Assembly (NCBI GenBank): GCA_020847975.1 | Contig: JADLBD010000242.1 | Span: 1 to 34,164, forward strand | Length of the DNA: 34,164 nt | Reading direction: 5' to 3' | Source of the DNA: Bryobacterales bacterium | Lineage (GTDB): Bacteria > Acidobacteriota > Terriglobia > Bryobacterales > Bryobacteraceae | Notes under the pieces: model-generated | Database searches by the model: none | Seen by the model: only the letters and a program-made list of their open reading frames with translations | What the model was told of the DNA's origin: nothing | Shown here: positions 1-8,222 of the stretch, in pieces | How the letters are laid out: every line of letters starts with the position of its first letter | How positions within the stretch are numbered: position 1 is the stretch's first letter | Made by a program: the position numbers and the translations under genes

Positions 1-102
1 ATGTTCTGGACCGTCCGAGGTGCGAATTCAATCATCGCCCTCCGCTGTTGTCATCTCAACGGCCGGTTCGAGGACTATTGGGAGGCCCGCCGGGCGGCCT
101 GA
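1..102 (+). CDS. ISKra4-type transposase, C-terminal fragment
   Basis: Frame 1 is open from the first base of the window to a TGA at 100-102 and encodes 33 residues. They include WTVRGAN near the start, ALRCC in the middle and LNGRFEDYWEARRAA at the end. This resembles, from memory, the C-terminus of ISKra4-family transposases (a conserved region ending in NGRFEDfWE). Only the tail is inside the window, so it is not possible to tell whether the transposase is complete upstream. The ATG at position 1 is probably an internal Met. It lies about 100 bases upstream of the toxin-antitoxin pair. I did not find the right terminal inverted repeat of the element, which needs the other end for comparison. 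Confidence 0.55.
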   Translation: MFWTVRGANSIIALRCCHLNGRFEDYWEARRAA

Positions 103-168
103 CTTCCACTTTTATGTCGCACACCCGAGGAGGGGAAGCCCAACCAAGTCGAGCCAATACCCGGCGAC

Positions 169-196
169 TTGACAGGTTCCGGCCATCCGATAAGCT
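169..196 (+). promoter_or_regulatory. Candidate promoter of the toxin-antitoxin pair
   Basis: A perfect TTGACA hexamer lies at 169-174, followed after 16 bases by TAAGCT at 191-196, a weaker -10 match. The antitoxin ATG is at 203, so a transcript from this promoter would be leaderless or nearly so. The GAAGG at 196-200 is too close to the ATG to be a good ribosome binding site. An alternative is that the true start lies a little downstream or that transcription begins in the transposon end. Confidence 0.35.
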
Positions 197-202
197 GAAG
201 GC

Positions 203-496
203 ATGGCAAGTAAGACCGCCACCCCAACCGAAGAACGGATCGGCCGCGTGGGCCAACGCCGCCAGGTAGTCATCCCGCGCGAGATCTTCGACGAACTCCG
301 CTTGAACGTGGGCGACTTCGTGGCGATCACGAAGAAGGAAAACACGGTCGTAATCAAGCCCAAGCGGGTCGTCAGTCGCAGCGGCGATGGCGAGTTGACC
401 CCTGAGGAGGCAAGGCGACTCCGCCAAAGCCTGAAGCAAGTGCGCCAGGGGAAGCTCAAACCCTGGCCGCAGGTCAAGGATGAGTTGGGCCTGTAA
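203..496 (+). CDS. AbrB/MazE-type (SpoVT-AbrB) antitoxin
   Basis: A 97-residue protein. Residues about 10-52 form a swapped-hairpin AbrB domain: the segment QRRQVVIPREIFDELRL, then GDFVAI and NTVVIKPKR, matches the pattern of MazE/AbrB DNA-binding domains (q-vtIPkeir-lgl--Gd-v-i). The remaining ~45 residues are charged and probably bind the toxin. In families like this the antitoxin dimer binds its own promoter and represses the operon, while the C-terminal tail neutralises the toxin. The gene overlaps the downstream RelE-type toxin gene by 17 bases, the usual order and coupling of type II modules. An AbrB-type antitoxin paired with a RelE-type toxin is a mixed but recurrent combination. The pair sits next to a transposase remnant, which fits acquisition by transfer (inference). 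Confidence 0.85.
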   Translation: MASKTATPTEERIGRVGQRRQVVIPREIFDELRLNVGDFVAITKKENTVVIKPKRVVSRSGDGELTPEEARRLRQSLKQVRQGKLKPWPQVKDELGL

Positions 497-746
497 GCTC
501 ACGGCGTGTGCCGAAGAAGATCTCACCGCATTGCCGCGGGTGATCAAGAAGCGTGTTGCCCGTGTCATGGTCCAAATGGCAGCAGATCCATTTCAAGGGG
601 ACGTGAAAGCTCTTCACGGGGTGGAGTGGAAAGGCGTCTTCCGGCGCCGCATCGGCGACTACCGCATTCTCTTCACGGCCGACCGCGCCACGGAGACCGT
701 GATCATCCATCAGATATCTCTCCGCTCCGGCAAGACGTACCGCTAA
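480..746 (+). CDS. RelE/ParE-family toxin
   Basis: An 88-residue protein that starts inside the antitoxin gene (ATG at 480; antitoxin stop at 494-496). The N-terminal part, with EEDLTALPRVIKKRVARVM, fits the RelE alpha-hairpin. The C-terminal part, with GVEWKGVFRRRIGDYRILF, VIIHQISLR and a final Tyr-Arg, fits the beta-sheet core of the family, including the basic residues and terminal Tyr that RelE-type mRNA interferases use. RelE toxins cleave mRNA in the ribosomal A site, whereas ParE homologues poison gyrase. The conserved Arg and Tyr favour RelE, but this cannot be decided by eye. Expression should depend on translation of the overlapping antitoxin. Confidence 0.85.
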   Translation: MSWACKLTACAEEDLTALPRVIKKRVARVMVQMAADPFQGDVKALHGVEWKGVFRRRIGDYRILFTADRATETVIIHQISLRSGKTYR

Positions 747-820
747 GTAAAGATGAGCGCAGGGCGAAATGCACGTTGACGGCGGCCAGGCCCGGTGACG
801 ACTCAGATTCGGATATCATC

Positions 821-1828
821 ATGAAGGCGATAGGCCGGCAAGAGGCAACAGCCATCCCCAATGAACCGCTCACTTTCGAGGTGCTCGCCGGAGTCTGGCG
901 AATCACTCTCCCTCTGCCCTTCGAACTCAATTCCGTCAACGTCTATCTCATCCGGCTCCGCGACGGCTTCCTGCTGGTCGATTGCGGCCTCGGCACCGAG
1001 GAATCCCTCGCCGAACTACGCGCGCAGCTCGATTCCCTGAACGTCCCCTGGCACGCCATCAGGGAAATCTTCCTCACCCACACCCATCCCGACCACGTCG
1101 GCCAGGCCAAGCGCCTCCTCGCGCTCACCGGCGCGAAACTCTCCCTCCACCGCGACGAACTTGACCAACTCCTGCGCATCGCCCGCAGCGCCGAGAAGCC
1201 TCTTTGGCTCGATCATATTCTCCATACCGCCGGCGTTCCCCCAAACCTCGTCGCCCGCATCGAGGCTTCTTTTGACCGCATCCGCCCGAATTTCCAGGAA
1301 CTCGTCCCCGATCGCGTCTACGAGGGCGGCGAAGTGCTTGAAACCGCCGCCGGACCCCTTGAACTCGTCCTCACCCCCGGCCACTCTCCGGGCCACCTCT
1401 GCCTCTACAGCCGCGATCACCGCACCTTCTTCGCCGGCGACCATATCCTCGAAACCATCACCCCCAATATCGGCTGGCTCCCGGGGCGCGATGCCCTTGG
1501 CGAATTCTTCGCCTCCCTCGAGCGGGTCCGTCCCCTCGACGTCCATCGCCTCCTCCCCGGCCACGGCGGGCCCTTCCAGGGCCATCGCGAATGGATCGGC
1601 GAAACCCGCCGCCATCACGATGAGCGTTGCAGTCAGATCCTCACTTCTTTGCGCGCGGCCGGCCCGCGAAGCGCGCACGCCCTCGTGAGTCACCTTTGGA
1701 CCCGCCCCCTCGCCCCGTTCCACCACCGCTTTGCCGTTTTCGAGGTCCTCGCGCATCTCGAGTACCTCCGCCGCCGGGAACAGGTTTTCGAGGAGCCCGC
1801 GGACGGTCATCTGCTTTGGCGCGTTTGA
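821..1828 (+). CDS. MBL-fold metallohydrolase (LACTB2/glyoxalase II-like)
   Basis: 335 residues from the ATG at 821. The frame is open further upstream to 506, but that part overlaps the toxin gene and has no family similarity. The metallo-beta-lactamase signature HTHPDHVG is at residues 87-94. It is followed by GHSPGH, the third metal-ligand motif FAGDHIL and LLPGHGG, so the binuclear metal site looks complete. The last ~60 residues (HALVSHLW through EYLRRREQV) resemble the small winged-helix domain that follows the MBL core in LACTB2-like proteins. No signal peptide is visible, so it is probably cytoplasmic. Substrate unknown: hydroxyacyl-thioesters, lactones or nucleic acids are all possible in this superfamily. 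The 3' end overlaps the convergent pseudouridine synthase gene by 188 bases. No clear ribosome binding site was seen. Confidence 0.85.
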   Translation: MKAIGRQEATAIPNEPLTFEVLAGVWRITLPLPFELNSVNVYLIRLRDGFLLVDCGLGTEESLAELRAQLDSLNVPWHAIREIFLTHTHPDHVGQAKRLLALTGAKLSLHRDELDQLLRIARSAEKPLWLDHILHTAGVPPNLVARIEASFDRIRPNFQELVPDRVYEGGEVLETAAGPLELVLTPGHSPGHLCLYSRDHRTFFAGDHILETITPNIGWLPGRDALGEFFASLERVRPLDVHRLLPGHGGPFQGHREWIGETRRHHDERCSQILTSLRAAGPRSAHALVSHLWTRPLAPFHHRFAVFEVLAHLEYLRRREQVFEEPADGHLLWRV

Positions 1829-2549
1829 ACCAGTCCTCCCCGGCGAGCGCGTTCACTTCCTCCCGTTCCAGCACCCGCCATTTACCGATTTCCAGCTTCC
1901 CGATGCGCACCGGTCCGATCGCCGTCCGCACCAGCTTCCGCACCTTGCTCCCCACCGCCTCCAGCATCCGCCGCACCTGCCGGTTCCGCCCCTCCGTGAT
2001 CGTCATCTCGAGGAACGTGCTGTTCTCCCGATTCCTTAGCCGCGTCACCACCGCCGGGCGCGTCCATCCATCCTCCAGTTCCACGCCGTTCCGCAGCCGC
2101 TCCATCTGCTCTTCTCCCAGCACTCCCGCGGCCTTCACCAGGTAGGTTTTCGGTACCTTAAACTCCGGGTTCATGATCCGCTCGGCGAACAGCGTATCGT
2201 TGGTCAGAATCAGCAACCCGCTCGTATCCAGGTCCAGCCGCCCCACCGGAACCACGTGCCGGCCCAGGTCTTCGATCAACGCATACACCGTCGGCCGCCC
2301 CTCCGGATCTTTGTAGGTGGTCAAGTAACCCTTCGGCTTGTAGAGCAGCAGATACGCCTTTTCCGCTGCCCGCACCGCTTTTCCATCCAGCGTCACTTCA
2401 TCCTTCCCCGGATCTACCCAATGATCCGGAGTCTGAATCACCTTCCCGTTCACCTGCACGCGCCCCGCCCCGATCCACTTCCGAGCCTCCGTGCGCGATC
2501 CCAGCCCGGCCTTCGAGAGCACGCGGTCCAACGTCTTTAGGGTTCGCAA
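1641..2549 (-). CDS. RluB/RsuA-family pseudouridine synthase with Gly/Arg-rich tail
   Basis: 302 residues from a TTG start; no ATG or GTG lies in frame close upstream. Residues 6-60 form an S4 RNA-binding domain (RVLSKAGLGSRTEARKWI, then RVQVNGK). The catalytic motif GRLDLDTSGLLILTND has its Asp at about 106, which is the RsuA/RluB/RluE/RluF motif. RNRQVRRMLEAVGSKVRKL follows, also typical. RluB homologues modify the large-subunit rRNA helix near the peptidyl transferase centre; RsuA acts on 16S rRNA. The S4-plus-catalytic layout does not settle which. Residues ~241-302 are a disordered tail rich in Gly, Arg, Lys and Pro, lying wholly antisense to the end of the MBL gene. E. coli RluB also carries a disordered basic tail. 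The next gene upstream (2650) is divergent. Confidence 0.88.
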   Translation of the reverse strand: MRTLKTLDRVLSKAGLGSRTEARKWIGAGRVQVNGKVIQTPDHWVDPGKDEVTLDGKAVRAAEKAYLLLYKPKGYLTTYKDPEGRPTVYALIEDLGRHVVPVGRLDLDTSGLLILTNDTLFAERIMNPEFKVPKTYLVKAAGVLGEEQMERLRNGVELEDGWTRPAVVTRLRNRENSTFLEMTITEGRNRQVRRMLEAVGSKVRKLVRTAIGPVRIGKLEIGKWRVLEREEVNALAGEDWFKRAKADDRPRAPRKPVPGGGGTRDARGPRKRQSGGGTGRGGGSKGDSRGRARFAGRPRAKK

Positions 2550-2649
2550 CTTGAAATGGTACCAAACACTGGCGAATTTACCGCGGAATCCGAGTTACTT
2601 TGCGCCCCGTGGCGCCGCCTAACTTGACAGAGCGTAGGAGGAGAGAACT

Positions 2650-5600
2650 ATGCATCGGACAAAACGGTCCGTTTCCCTGCCCGGAATCCTGCTCGTCGCC
2701 ATCCTCATCATACCCACGGTAGTTTCCGGCCATTCTCTGAATCCACCCCTTGGAACCACCGGCGCGCCCGGTGAACCCACCTGCTCCCAGTGCCACATCA
2801 CCCAGCCAAACTCCCGGGCCGGCAAGCTGAGTGTCCAATTCAGCACTCTGCTTACCTATTCGCCCGGCGTGAAGCAGACTATTACCGTCACCATTACGCC
2901 TGCCCTCTTGTCTTATCCTGCCGCGGGGTTCGAGGCCACGGCACGCCTTAGCAATAATCTCACCGCCGGAACCCTTGAAGCTGGCGCCTCCTACACCGCC
3001 GCCGGCGTCCAGAACGGACTCGAATACATCAGCCAAAACGCCCTCAGCCCCACCAGGACCTACACGTTCTATTGGACCCCTCCCGCCGCCGGAGCCGGCA
3101 ATGTCACCTTCTATTTCGCCGCGGTTGCCGGGCCGCGTGACGGCCTGGCCAATGCCATTGATGAGGTCTATACAGCCTCTTACACCCTGACCCCCAAAGT
3201 CAGCACCGCCCCCTCCGGCTATCAGTGGACCTTCCCCGACACCGGCTCCACCGGACGTTCCGCTGCCACCGGCATCAGCACCGACGGCCGCCTCACCGGT
3301 TACAACGTAGGCATCGATACCTCTTCCGGCTTCCTCCGCAACCCCGATGGCGCCCTCATCCCGATCAACGTCCCTGGAGCCGTCTCCACTACTCCCTACG
3401 GCGTCAACTCCTCCGGCGTCGTCGCCGGAGCCTACCTGACCTCCGACGGCAGGTCCCACGGTTTCATGCGCTCCGCAACCGGCGCCTACTCCGCCTTCGA
3501 TGTCCCGGGCTCCAACACCGCCATCAACGGTATTAGTGACAACGGCGAAATGGTGGCCACCGTCACCGGCGCAACCGCTCGAGGCGTCCGTCTCTCCTCA
3601 TCGCTGCAAATCATAGAAAACCTGCCGCTTCCTCCCTTGGGCATCAATTCCTCCGGCGTCTTCTCCGCCGCCGGGCCTGCGCCCGCGCCAACTGACTCCA
3701 CACCCTACGGCTACTTGTACGCACAGAACAGCTACGTCTCCTTTCCCGCCTGCACCGGAACGCAGGCTGCACTCACCGCGCTCGGACTCAATGACTCCGC
3801 CGATGCCGCCGGTTCCTGCTTCAGCGTCACCACCGCTGCCGTCAACAGCGCCTTCCTCCGGCTGGGCGATGGGCGCACTACTACCCTGGGCAGCGACAAT
3901 TCGGGAGTTCCAGGCCCCTTTGCCGCCAACGGCATCAATAACGCAGGCCAGATTGCCGCAACCGGCTTCCCCACCATAGGAGCCACGCCGAAAGCCATGC
4001 TGTTGACCCCGTGCCCCGCCACCGTCGCCCAAACCTCCATCACGGATTCGGGTTCCGGCGGCTCTTATCCCGTTACCGCCTCATCCGCCGGTGACTGCCA
4101 TCTCCTCGCCTTCAGCGATGCTTCCTGGATCTCCATCAGTCAAGGCGGCGCAGGCAACGTCACCTTCACCCTCGCGCTCTCCCCCAACAACACTGGCATC
4201 CAGCGCACAGCCACCGTGGCCGTCGCCGGAACCAACGTTACGGTCACCCAGGCCGGCTTGCCCTGCACCGTAACCCTCAGCAGTTCGTCCACCCTTGCCG
4301 GAGCCCAAGGCGGCATCGCGACGCTCGGCGTTGCCTCCCCGACCGGCTGCACCTGGTCCGCCACCAGCACCGTATCCTGGATTACATTCCCCTCCGGGAA
4401 CACTGGAGGCGCGGCCGCAACGCTTTCCTACCAGGCAGCCCCCAACCCGGGCGTCACCTTGCGCACCGGCTACATCCTCATCGGAGGCCAGGTTTTCACA
4501 GTCAATCAAAGCCCCGGTATCTCATGCGCTTACTACGTCTCGACCGCCAGCACTACCTATTCCTATACCGGAGCTACCGGCACTGCCGCCGTCACCACCG
4601 GCGACGGCTGCGGTTGGACCTCCTCCACCACCACCTCCTGGATCACCATTGATACCAGCTATCACACCGGCTCCGGATCGGTCGTGTTTGTTTTGGCCGC
4701 CAATTCCACTGGAGCGGACCGCTATGGCATCATCACCGTCGCCGGCACTTCCTACGGCATTGTCCAGAGCGGAACCAGCGTCTTCCCCAGCGCCCTCCAG
4801 TTCGTGCCGGTCACGCCCTGCCGCATCGCCGATACCCGTTCCGGCTACGGATTCACCGGCGCTTTCGGACCGCCGCGCCTCGCCGGCCAATCCACTCGCG
4901 ACTTCCCCGTCCCCTCCTCATCGTGCTCCATCCCCACGAATGCCCTCGCCTATTCTCTGAACATCACCGCGGTCCCCGCCGGCTATCTCGGCTATCTTTC
5001 TGCGTGGCCTACCGGGGAAACACGCCCCCTTGTCTCCACCCTCAATTCCTGGAACGGCCGGGTCGTCGCCAACGCGGCTATCGTCCCCGCCGGAACCAGC
5101 GGCGCTATCAGTTTCTATGCCGCCAATGATACCGACCTCGTCCTCGACATCAACGGCTATTTCGTCCCCGCCGGAACTGCCCAGGCCCTGGCTTTCTACC
5201 CAGTGACTCCGTGCCGCGTTGCCGACACCCGCGCTTCCGGAGGCAAAACCGGAGACTACGGCCCGCCGTCCCTCGCTGCCGGTGGTACCCGCAGCTTCTC
5301 CATCCCCAACAGCGGCTGCGGTATCCCCTCCTACGCTCAGGCCTTCTCGTTGAATGTCACCGCCGTACCCTTCGTCTCTCTCGCCTACCTGACGACGTGG
5401 CCCACCGGTCAGAGCCGCCCGCTTGCTTCCACGCTGAACTCCTTCGACGGGCAGGTGGTCCCCAATGCCTCCCTCGTTCCCGCCGGCACGAACGGAGCCG
5501 TCAGCGTCTTTGCCACCGACAACACTGACGTGGTCATCGACGTCAACGGCTACTTCGCCCCGCCGGGCGGCTCAGGCGCCCTCAACTTCTACACCGTCAG

Positions 5601-5958
5601 TCCCTGCCGTGTGGCGGATACGCGGCCCGATAGCGGCAAAATTGGAAACTTCGGCGCTCCCCAACTGGCGGCCCAATCCACCCGCGTCATCCCCGTACCG
5701 CAAAGCGGTTGCGGCGTGCCCGCAAGCGCCCAGGCCTACTCTTTGAACCTCACCGCGGTCCCCACCGGCTATCTTGGATATGTGACCGCCTGGCCCACCG
5801 GAATGACGCAGCCACTCGTCTCCACCCTCAACTCCTGGAACGGCCAGGTAGTGGCCAACGCCGCCCTTGTACCTGCGGGCAATGACCGCGCCGTTAGCTT
5901 CTACGTATCGAACCCAACCGATCTCGTGCTCGATATCAACGGCTACTTCGCGCCTTGA
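2650..5958 (+). CDS. Large secreted multidomain protein (anchor-V-like, HAF, BACON-like, triplicated C-terminal module)
   Basis: 1102 residues with a good ribosome binding site (AGGAGG about 10 bases before the ATG). Residues 1-26 are a signal peptide. Residues ~28-180 start with a GAPGEPTCSQCH motif, a single CxxCH, and resemble the 'choice-of-anchor V' or reeler-like domains. Residues ~195-450 contain HAF-type repeats (GVNSSGVVAGAY, GISDNGEMVA, GINNAGQIAATG). Three BACON-like domains follow at about 455-536, 537-622 and 623-712; each has a Cys near its start, and Trp-Ile in the motifs SWISI, SWITF or SWITI. Residues 718-1102 are three copies of a 131-residue module. It is probably exported and cell-surface or extracellular; BACON domains in other bacteria are linked to carbohydrate or mucin binding. 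No enzyme motif was seen. Its stop is 6 bases from the asparaginase start, so the two could be co-transcribed. Confidence 0.8.
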   Translation: MHRTKRSVSLPGILLVAILIIPTVVSGHSLNPPLGTTGAPGEPTCSQCHITQPNSRAGKLSVQFSTLLTYSPGVKQTITVTITPALLSYPAAGFEATARLSNNLTAGTLEAGASYTAAGVQNGLEYISQNALSPTRTYTFYWTPPAAGAGNVTFYFAAVAGPRDGLANAIDEVYTASYTLTPKVSTAPSGYQWTFPDTGSTGRSAATGISTDGRLTGYNVGIDTSSGFLRNPDGALIPINVPGAVSTTPYGVNSSGVVAGAYLTSDGRSHGFMRSATGAYSAFDVPGSNTAINGISDNGEMVATVTGATARGVRLSSSLQIIENLPLPPLGINSSGVFSAAGPAPAPTDSTPYGYLYAQNSYVSFPACTGTQAALTALGLNDSADAAGSCFSVTTAAVNSAFLRLGDGRTTTLGSDNSGVPGPFAANGINNAGQIAATGFPTIGATPKAMLLTPCPATVAQTSITDSGSGGSYPVTASSAGDCHLLAFSDASWISISQGGAGNVTFTLALSPNNTGIQRTATVAVAGTNVTVTQAGLPCTVTLSSSSTLAGAQGGIATLGVASPTGCTWSATSTVSWITFPSGNTGGAAATLSYQAAPNPGVTLRTGYILIGGQVFTVNQSPGISCAYYVSTASTTYSYTGATGTAAVTTGDGCGWTSSTTTSWITIDTSYHTGSGSVVFVLAANSTGADRYGIITVAGTSYGIVQSGTSVFPSALQFVPVTPCRIADTRSGYGFTGAFGPPRLAGQSTRDFPVPSSSCSIPTNALAYSLNITAVPAGYLGYLSAWPTGETRPLVSTLNSWNGRVVANAAIVPAGTSGAISFYAANDTDLVLDINGYFVPAGTAQALAFYPVTPCRVADTRASGGKTGDYGPPSLAAGGTRSFSIPNSGCGIPSYAQAFSLNVTAVPFVSLAYLTTWPTGQSRPLASTLNSFDGQVVPNASLVPAGTNGAVSVFATDNTDVVIDVNGYFAPPGGSGALNFYTVSPCRVADTRPDSGKIGNFGAPQLAAQSTRVIPVPQSGCGVPASAQAYSLNLTAVPTGYLGYVTAWPTGMTQPLVSTLNSWNGQVVANAALVPAGNDRAVSFYVSNPTDLVLDINGYFAP
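4801..5955 (+). repeat. Three in-frame copies of a 131-codon module
   Basis: The copies begin at 4801, 5194 and 5587, exactly 393 bases apart, and the last is slightly shorter because it ends at the stop codon. Each starts with a segment of the form P-V/S-PCR-I/V-ADTR and has a second Cys-containing segment (SSCSIP, SGCGIP or SGCGVP). Each then carries YSLN- or FSLN-type strands, WPTG, STLN, AxxVPAG and ends in D-INGYF or D-VNGYF. The two Cys residues per copy could form a disulfide in this exported protein. Modules of this look (TPCRxxDTR ... DxNGYF) recur at the C-termini of many bacterial surface proteins; I do not know a function for them. Confidence 0.9.
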
Positions 5959-5963
5959 TTCTC

Positions 5964-6950
5964 ATGCCACGCGTCGCCATTCTCGCCACCGGAGGCACCA
6001 TCGCCGGCCAATGGGATCCCGCACAGGACGGCGTGGTCCCTCTCCTCACCGGGGAAGAGTTGGTCCGTCTCACCCCAGGTCTCGAAACCATCGCAGCCAT
6101 CGATGTCGAACAGGTGGCCAACGTCGATTCCTCCAACATCCAGCCCGATCTCTGGCTGCGCCTCTCCCGCCTTGTCAACCACTGGCTCGCCAGGCCGGAA
6201 ATCACCGGCGTCGTCGTAACCCACGGCACCGATACGCTCGAAGAGACGGCCTACCTCCTCGACCTTACCGTCACCAGCAGCAAACCCGTCGTGCTCGTCG
6301 GAGCCCAACGCCCGCCCGCGTTCCCTGATTCCGACGCGCCCCGCAATCTGCTCGATGCCGTCCGCGTCGCCATCTCCCCTGAAGCTGCGGGAATGGGTGC
6401 GCTGGTCGTCATGAACGGCCAGATCAACGCCGCCCGCGACGTCACCAAAACCAGCACCACGGAATGCGAAGCCTTCCAGAGCCTCGAGTTCGGCGCACTC
6501 GGCATCGCCGACATGGAGACGGTCCGCTTCTACCGCGCTCCGCTCCGCCGCCGCACGCTGCCCCTGCCCGAAAATGCCCGCTTCGGCCGCGTCGAAATCG
6601 TCATGCACTACGCCGGCGCCGATGGCGCCATCATCCGCGCGCTGCTCGCGCATACCCCGGACCTCGAAGGCCTCGTCATCGCCGCCACCGGACTCGGCCA
6701 GGTCAGCGAGTCCATGTTCGAAGCCATCGCCGAGGCCCGCGCGCGCGCTCTTCCCGTCGTCATCAGCACGCGCGTCTACACTGGCCGCGTCATCCCGCTC
6801 TACGGCTCCCGCGGAGGCGTCGGCTCCCTGCGCCCCCTCGGCTGCATCCTCGCCGGCAATCTCAGTCCGGTGAAGGCGCGCGTGCTCCTGATGGTGGCGC
6901 TCAATCACACCACCGACCCGGACCGGCTTCAAACCTGGTTCGACGCCTGA
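5964..6950 (+). CDS. L-asparaginase (type I/II, cytoplasmic)
   Basis: 328 residues from the ATG at 5964; a TTG at 5955 overlaps the previous stop and is a possible alternative start. The first active-site motif ATGGTIAG puts the nucleophilic Thr at residue 12, and the second, THGTDTLEETA, puts Thr-Asp at 89-90. These are the same positions as in characterised bacterial asparaginases. DSSNI at 55-59 supplies the substrate-contacting Ser. The enzyme hydrolyses L-asparagine to aspartate and ammonia. No signal peptide is visible, so it should act in the cytoplasm. It follows the secreted protein gene by 5 bases and converges with the beta-lactamase-like gene, only 12 bases separating their ends. 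Glutaminase side activity cannot be judged. Confidence 0.9.
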   Translation: MPRVAILATGGTIAGQWDPAQDGVVPLLTGEELVRLTPGLETIAAIDVEQVANVDSSNIQPDLWLRLSRLVNHWLARPEITGVVVTHGTDTLEETAYLLDLTVTSSKPVVLVGAQRPPAFPDSDAPRNLLDAVRVAISPEAAGMGALVVMNGQINAARDVTKTSTTECEAFQSLEFGALGIADMETVRFYRAPLRRRTLPLPENARFGRVEIVMHYAGADGAIIRALLAHTPDLEGLVIAATGLGQVSESMFEAIAEARARALPVVISTRVYTGRVIPLYGSRGGVGSLRPLGCILAGNLSPVKARVLLMVALNHTTDPDRLQTWFDA

Positions 6951-6962
6951 ATCCCCAGCGCC

Positions 6963-8183
6963 TTACTTGTCCACTACCGCCGACATCGCCATCTGCACAA
7001 ACGCGTTTCTTTCATCGCTTCCCCCCTCGCGATGAATCATGAACACCCCGATCATGTCCTTCGCGGGGTCAATGAAGAAGTACGTCCCGTACCGCCCGCC
7101 ATGCCCGTACGTTCCCTTTGATAGCAGCGACAACTCCCCAGCCGCATCCCGCACCACCGCAAACCCGAGCCCATATCCCATCCCCGGTCCATTCGTCGTC
7201 AGGTTCCCCGTGTGCACCCGGGTCATCACGTCGATCGACGCCTTCGAAAGCAGCCGCACTCCGTTGTACTCCCCGCCGTTCAGCAGCATCTGGTACAGCC
7301 GGTACAGATCCGAAGCCGTCGAATAAATGCCCCCCTCCGGAAGCGGATACTTCGCCCCCACGCGAAACTTCATCGCCCCTTCCCCCAGAGGGTCCATCGT
7401 GTACTTCACCGGCTTGCCTTCCTTCAAGATGTAGGCCGTCGGCATCCGGTGAAACTTCTCCTTCGGCGGATAGATGTAGGAGTCCACCATCCCCAGCGGC
7501 TCAAAGATGCGCGCCGCCAGAAACTTCTCGAACGGCATTTCGCTTTCCACTTCCAGCACCCTTGCCAGAGCCGCGATTCCCTCGTTGCTGTACTGCCACT
7601 TCGTGCCCGGATCGAAGTTCAACGGCTGCTGCGATTCCACCAGCACTGTCTCCGCCAGCGTCTTGTGCAGCGCCCCGTGCAATTCGCCAATCCCCGGCGC
7701 GGGGTTGAGCGGCATCCCCGAGGTGTGCGTCATCAGGTCGCGAATCGTTACCAGCCGCGCCGGCTTCCGCAACACCACCATCCCGTCCTCGGTCTTGTGG
7801 TCGATTACCATCTGCCCGCGAAACTCCGGCAGGTGCTTCTCCACGGGGTCCGTCAACGCCAGCTTCCCCTCCTCCACCAGCATCATGATCCCGATGCACA
7901 CCACCGGCTTCGTCATCGAATGGATCTGGAAGATGTTGTCCGTCTTCATCGGCTGTTTTGTCTCGATGTCGGTGTATCCCACCGCATCGAGCGCCGCCAC
8001 CTGCCCGTGCCGCGCCACCAGCGTGACAAATCCCGCCGCCGTGCCCTTATCCACGAACTGCTTCAGCCGCAGCGGAATCTTTGCCACCCGTTCCGGATCG
8101 AGCCCCGTCTTCGCCGCATCCTTGACAATCGGCGGCTCGGCGCACAGCAAAGCCGCGGTGAGAATCCCAGTGAGCAAACGCAT
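6963..8183 (-). CDS. Serine beta-lactamase-family hydrolase (class C/esterase type)
   Basis: 406 residues with an N-terminal signal peptide (MRLLTGILTAALLCAEP). The three active-site elements of the class C beta-lactamase/DD-peptidase/family VIII esterase fold are present. They are SxxK as S89-M-T-K92 within HSMTKP, the Tyr motif as Y198-S-N200, and HGG at 361-363 in the KTG position. HGG is more common in the esterases and transpeptidase-like members than in true beta-lactamases, so a periplasmic esterase or D-aminopeptidase-like role is more likely than drug resistance (inference). It lies 39 bases downstream of the CHAD gene on the same strand and could be the last gene of that transcript. 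No lipobox is evident, although a Cys occurs at residue 14. Confidence 0.85.
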   Translation of the reverse strand: MRLLTGILTAALLCAEPPIVKDAAKTGLDPERVAKIPLRLKQFVDKGTAAGFVTLVARHGQVAALDAVGYTDIETKQPMKTDNIFQIHSMTKPVVCIGIMMLVEEGKLALTDPVEKHLPEFRGQMVIDHKTEDGMVVLRKPARLVTIRDLMTHTSGMPLNPAPGIGELHGALHKTLAETVLVESQQPLNFDPGTKWQYSNEGIAALARVLEVESEMPFEKFLAARIFEPLGMVDSYIYPPKEKFHRMPTAYILKEGKPVKYTMDPLGEGAMKFRVGAKYPLPEGGIYSTASDLYRLYQMLLNGGEYNGVRLLSKASIDVMTRVHTGNLTTNGPGMGYGLGFAVVRDAAGELSLLSKGTYGHGGRYGTYFFIDPAKDMIGVFMIHREGGSDERNAFVQMAMSAVVDK

Positions 8184-8222
8184 TTGCGACTGATTGTATC
8201 CGATCCCGCCCCGCCGCGCCTT

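Noticed and set aside
506..820. N-terminal extension of the MBL gene from 506
   Set aside because: It overlaps the toxin gene in another frame, is Arg/Pro-rich and has no family resemblance; the ATG at 821 gives a standard length protein.
1016..1810. 264-codon open frame on the minus strand opposite the MBL gene
   Set aside because: High GC content keeps antisense frames open; its product is Gly/Ala/Glu-rich, has no motif, and the plus-strand gene is clear.
2624..2629. TTGACA upstream of the large secreted protein as a -35 box
   Set aside because: It lies 21 bases from the start codon, leaving no room for a -10 and leader; it is more likely incidental.
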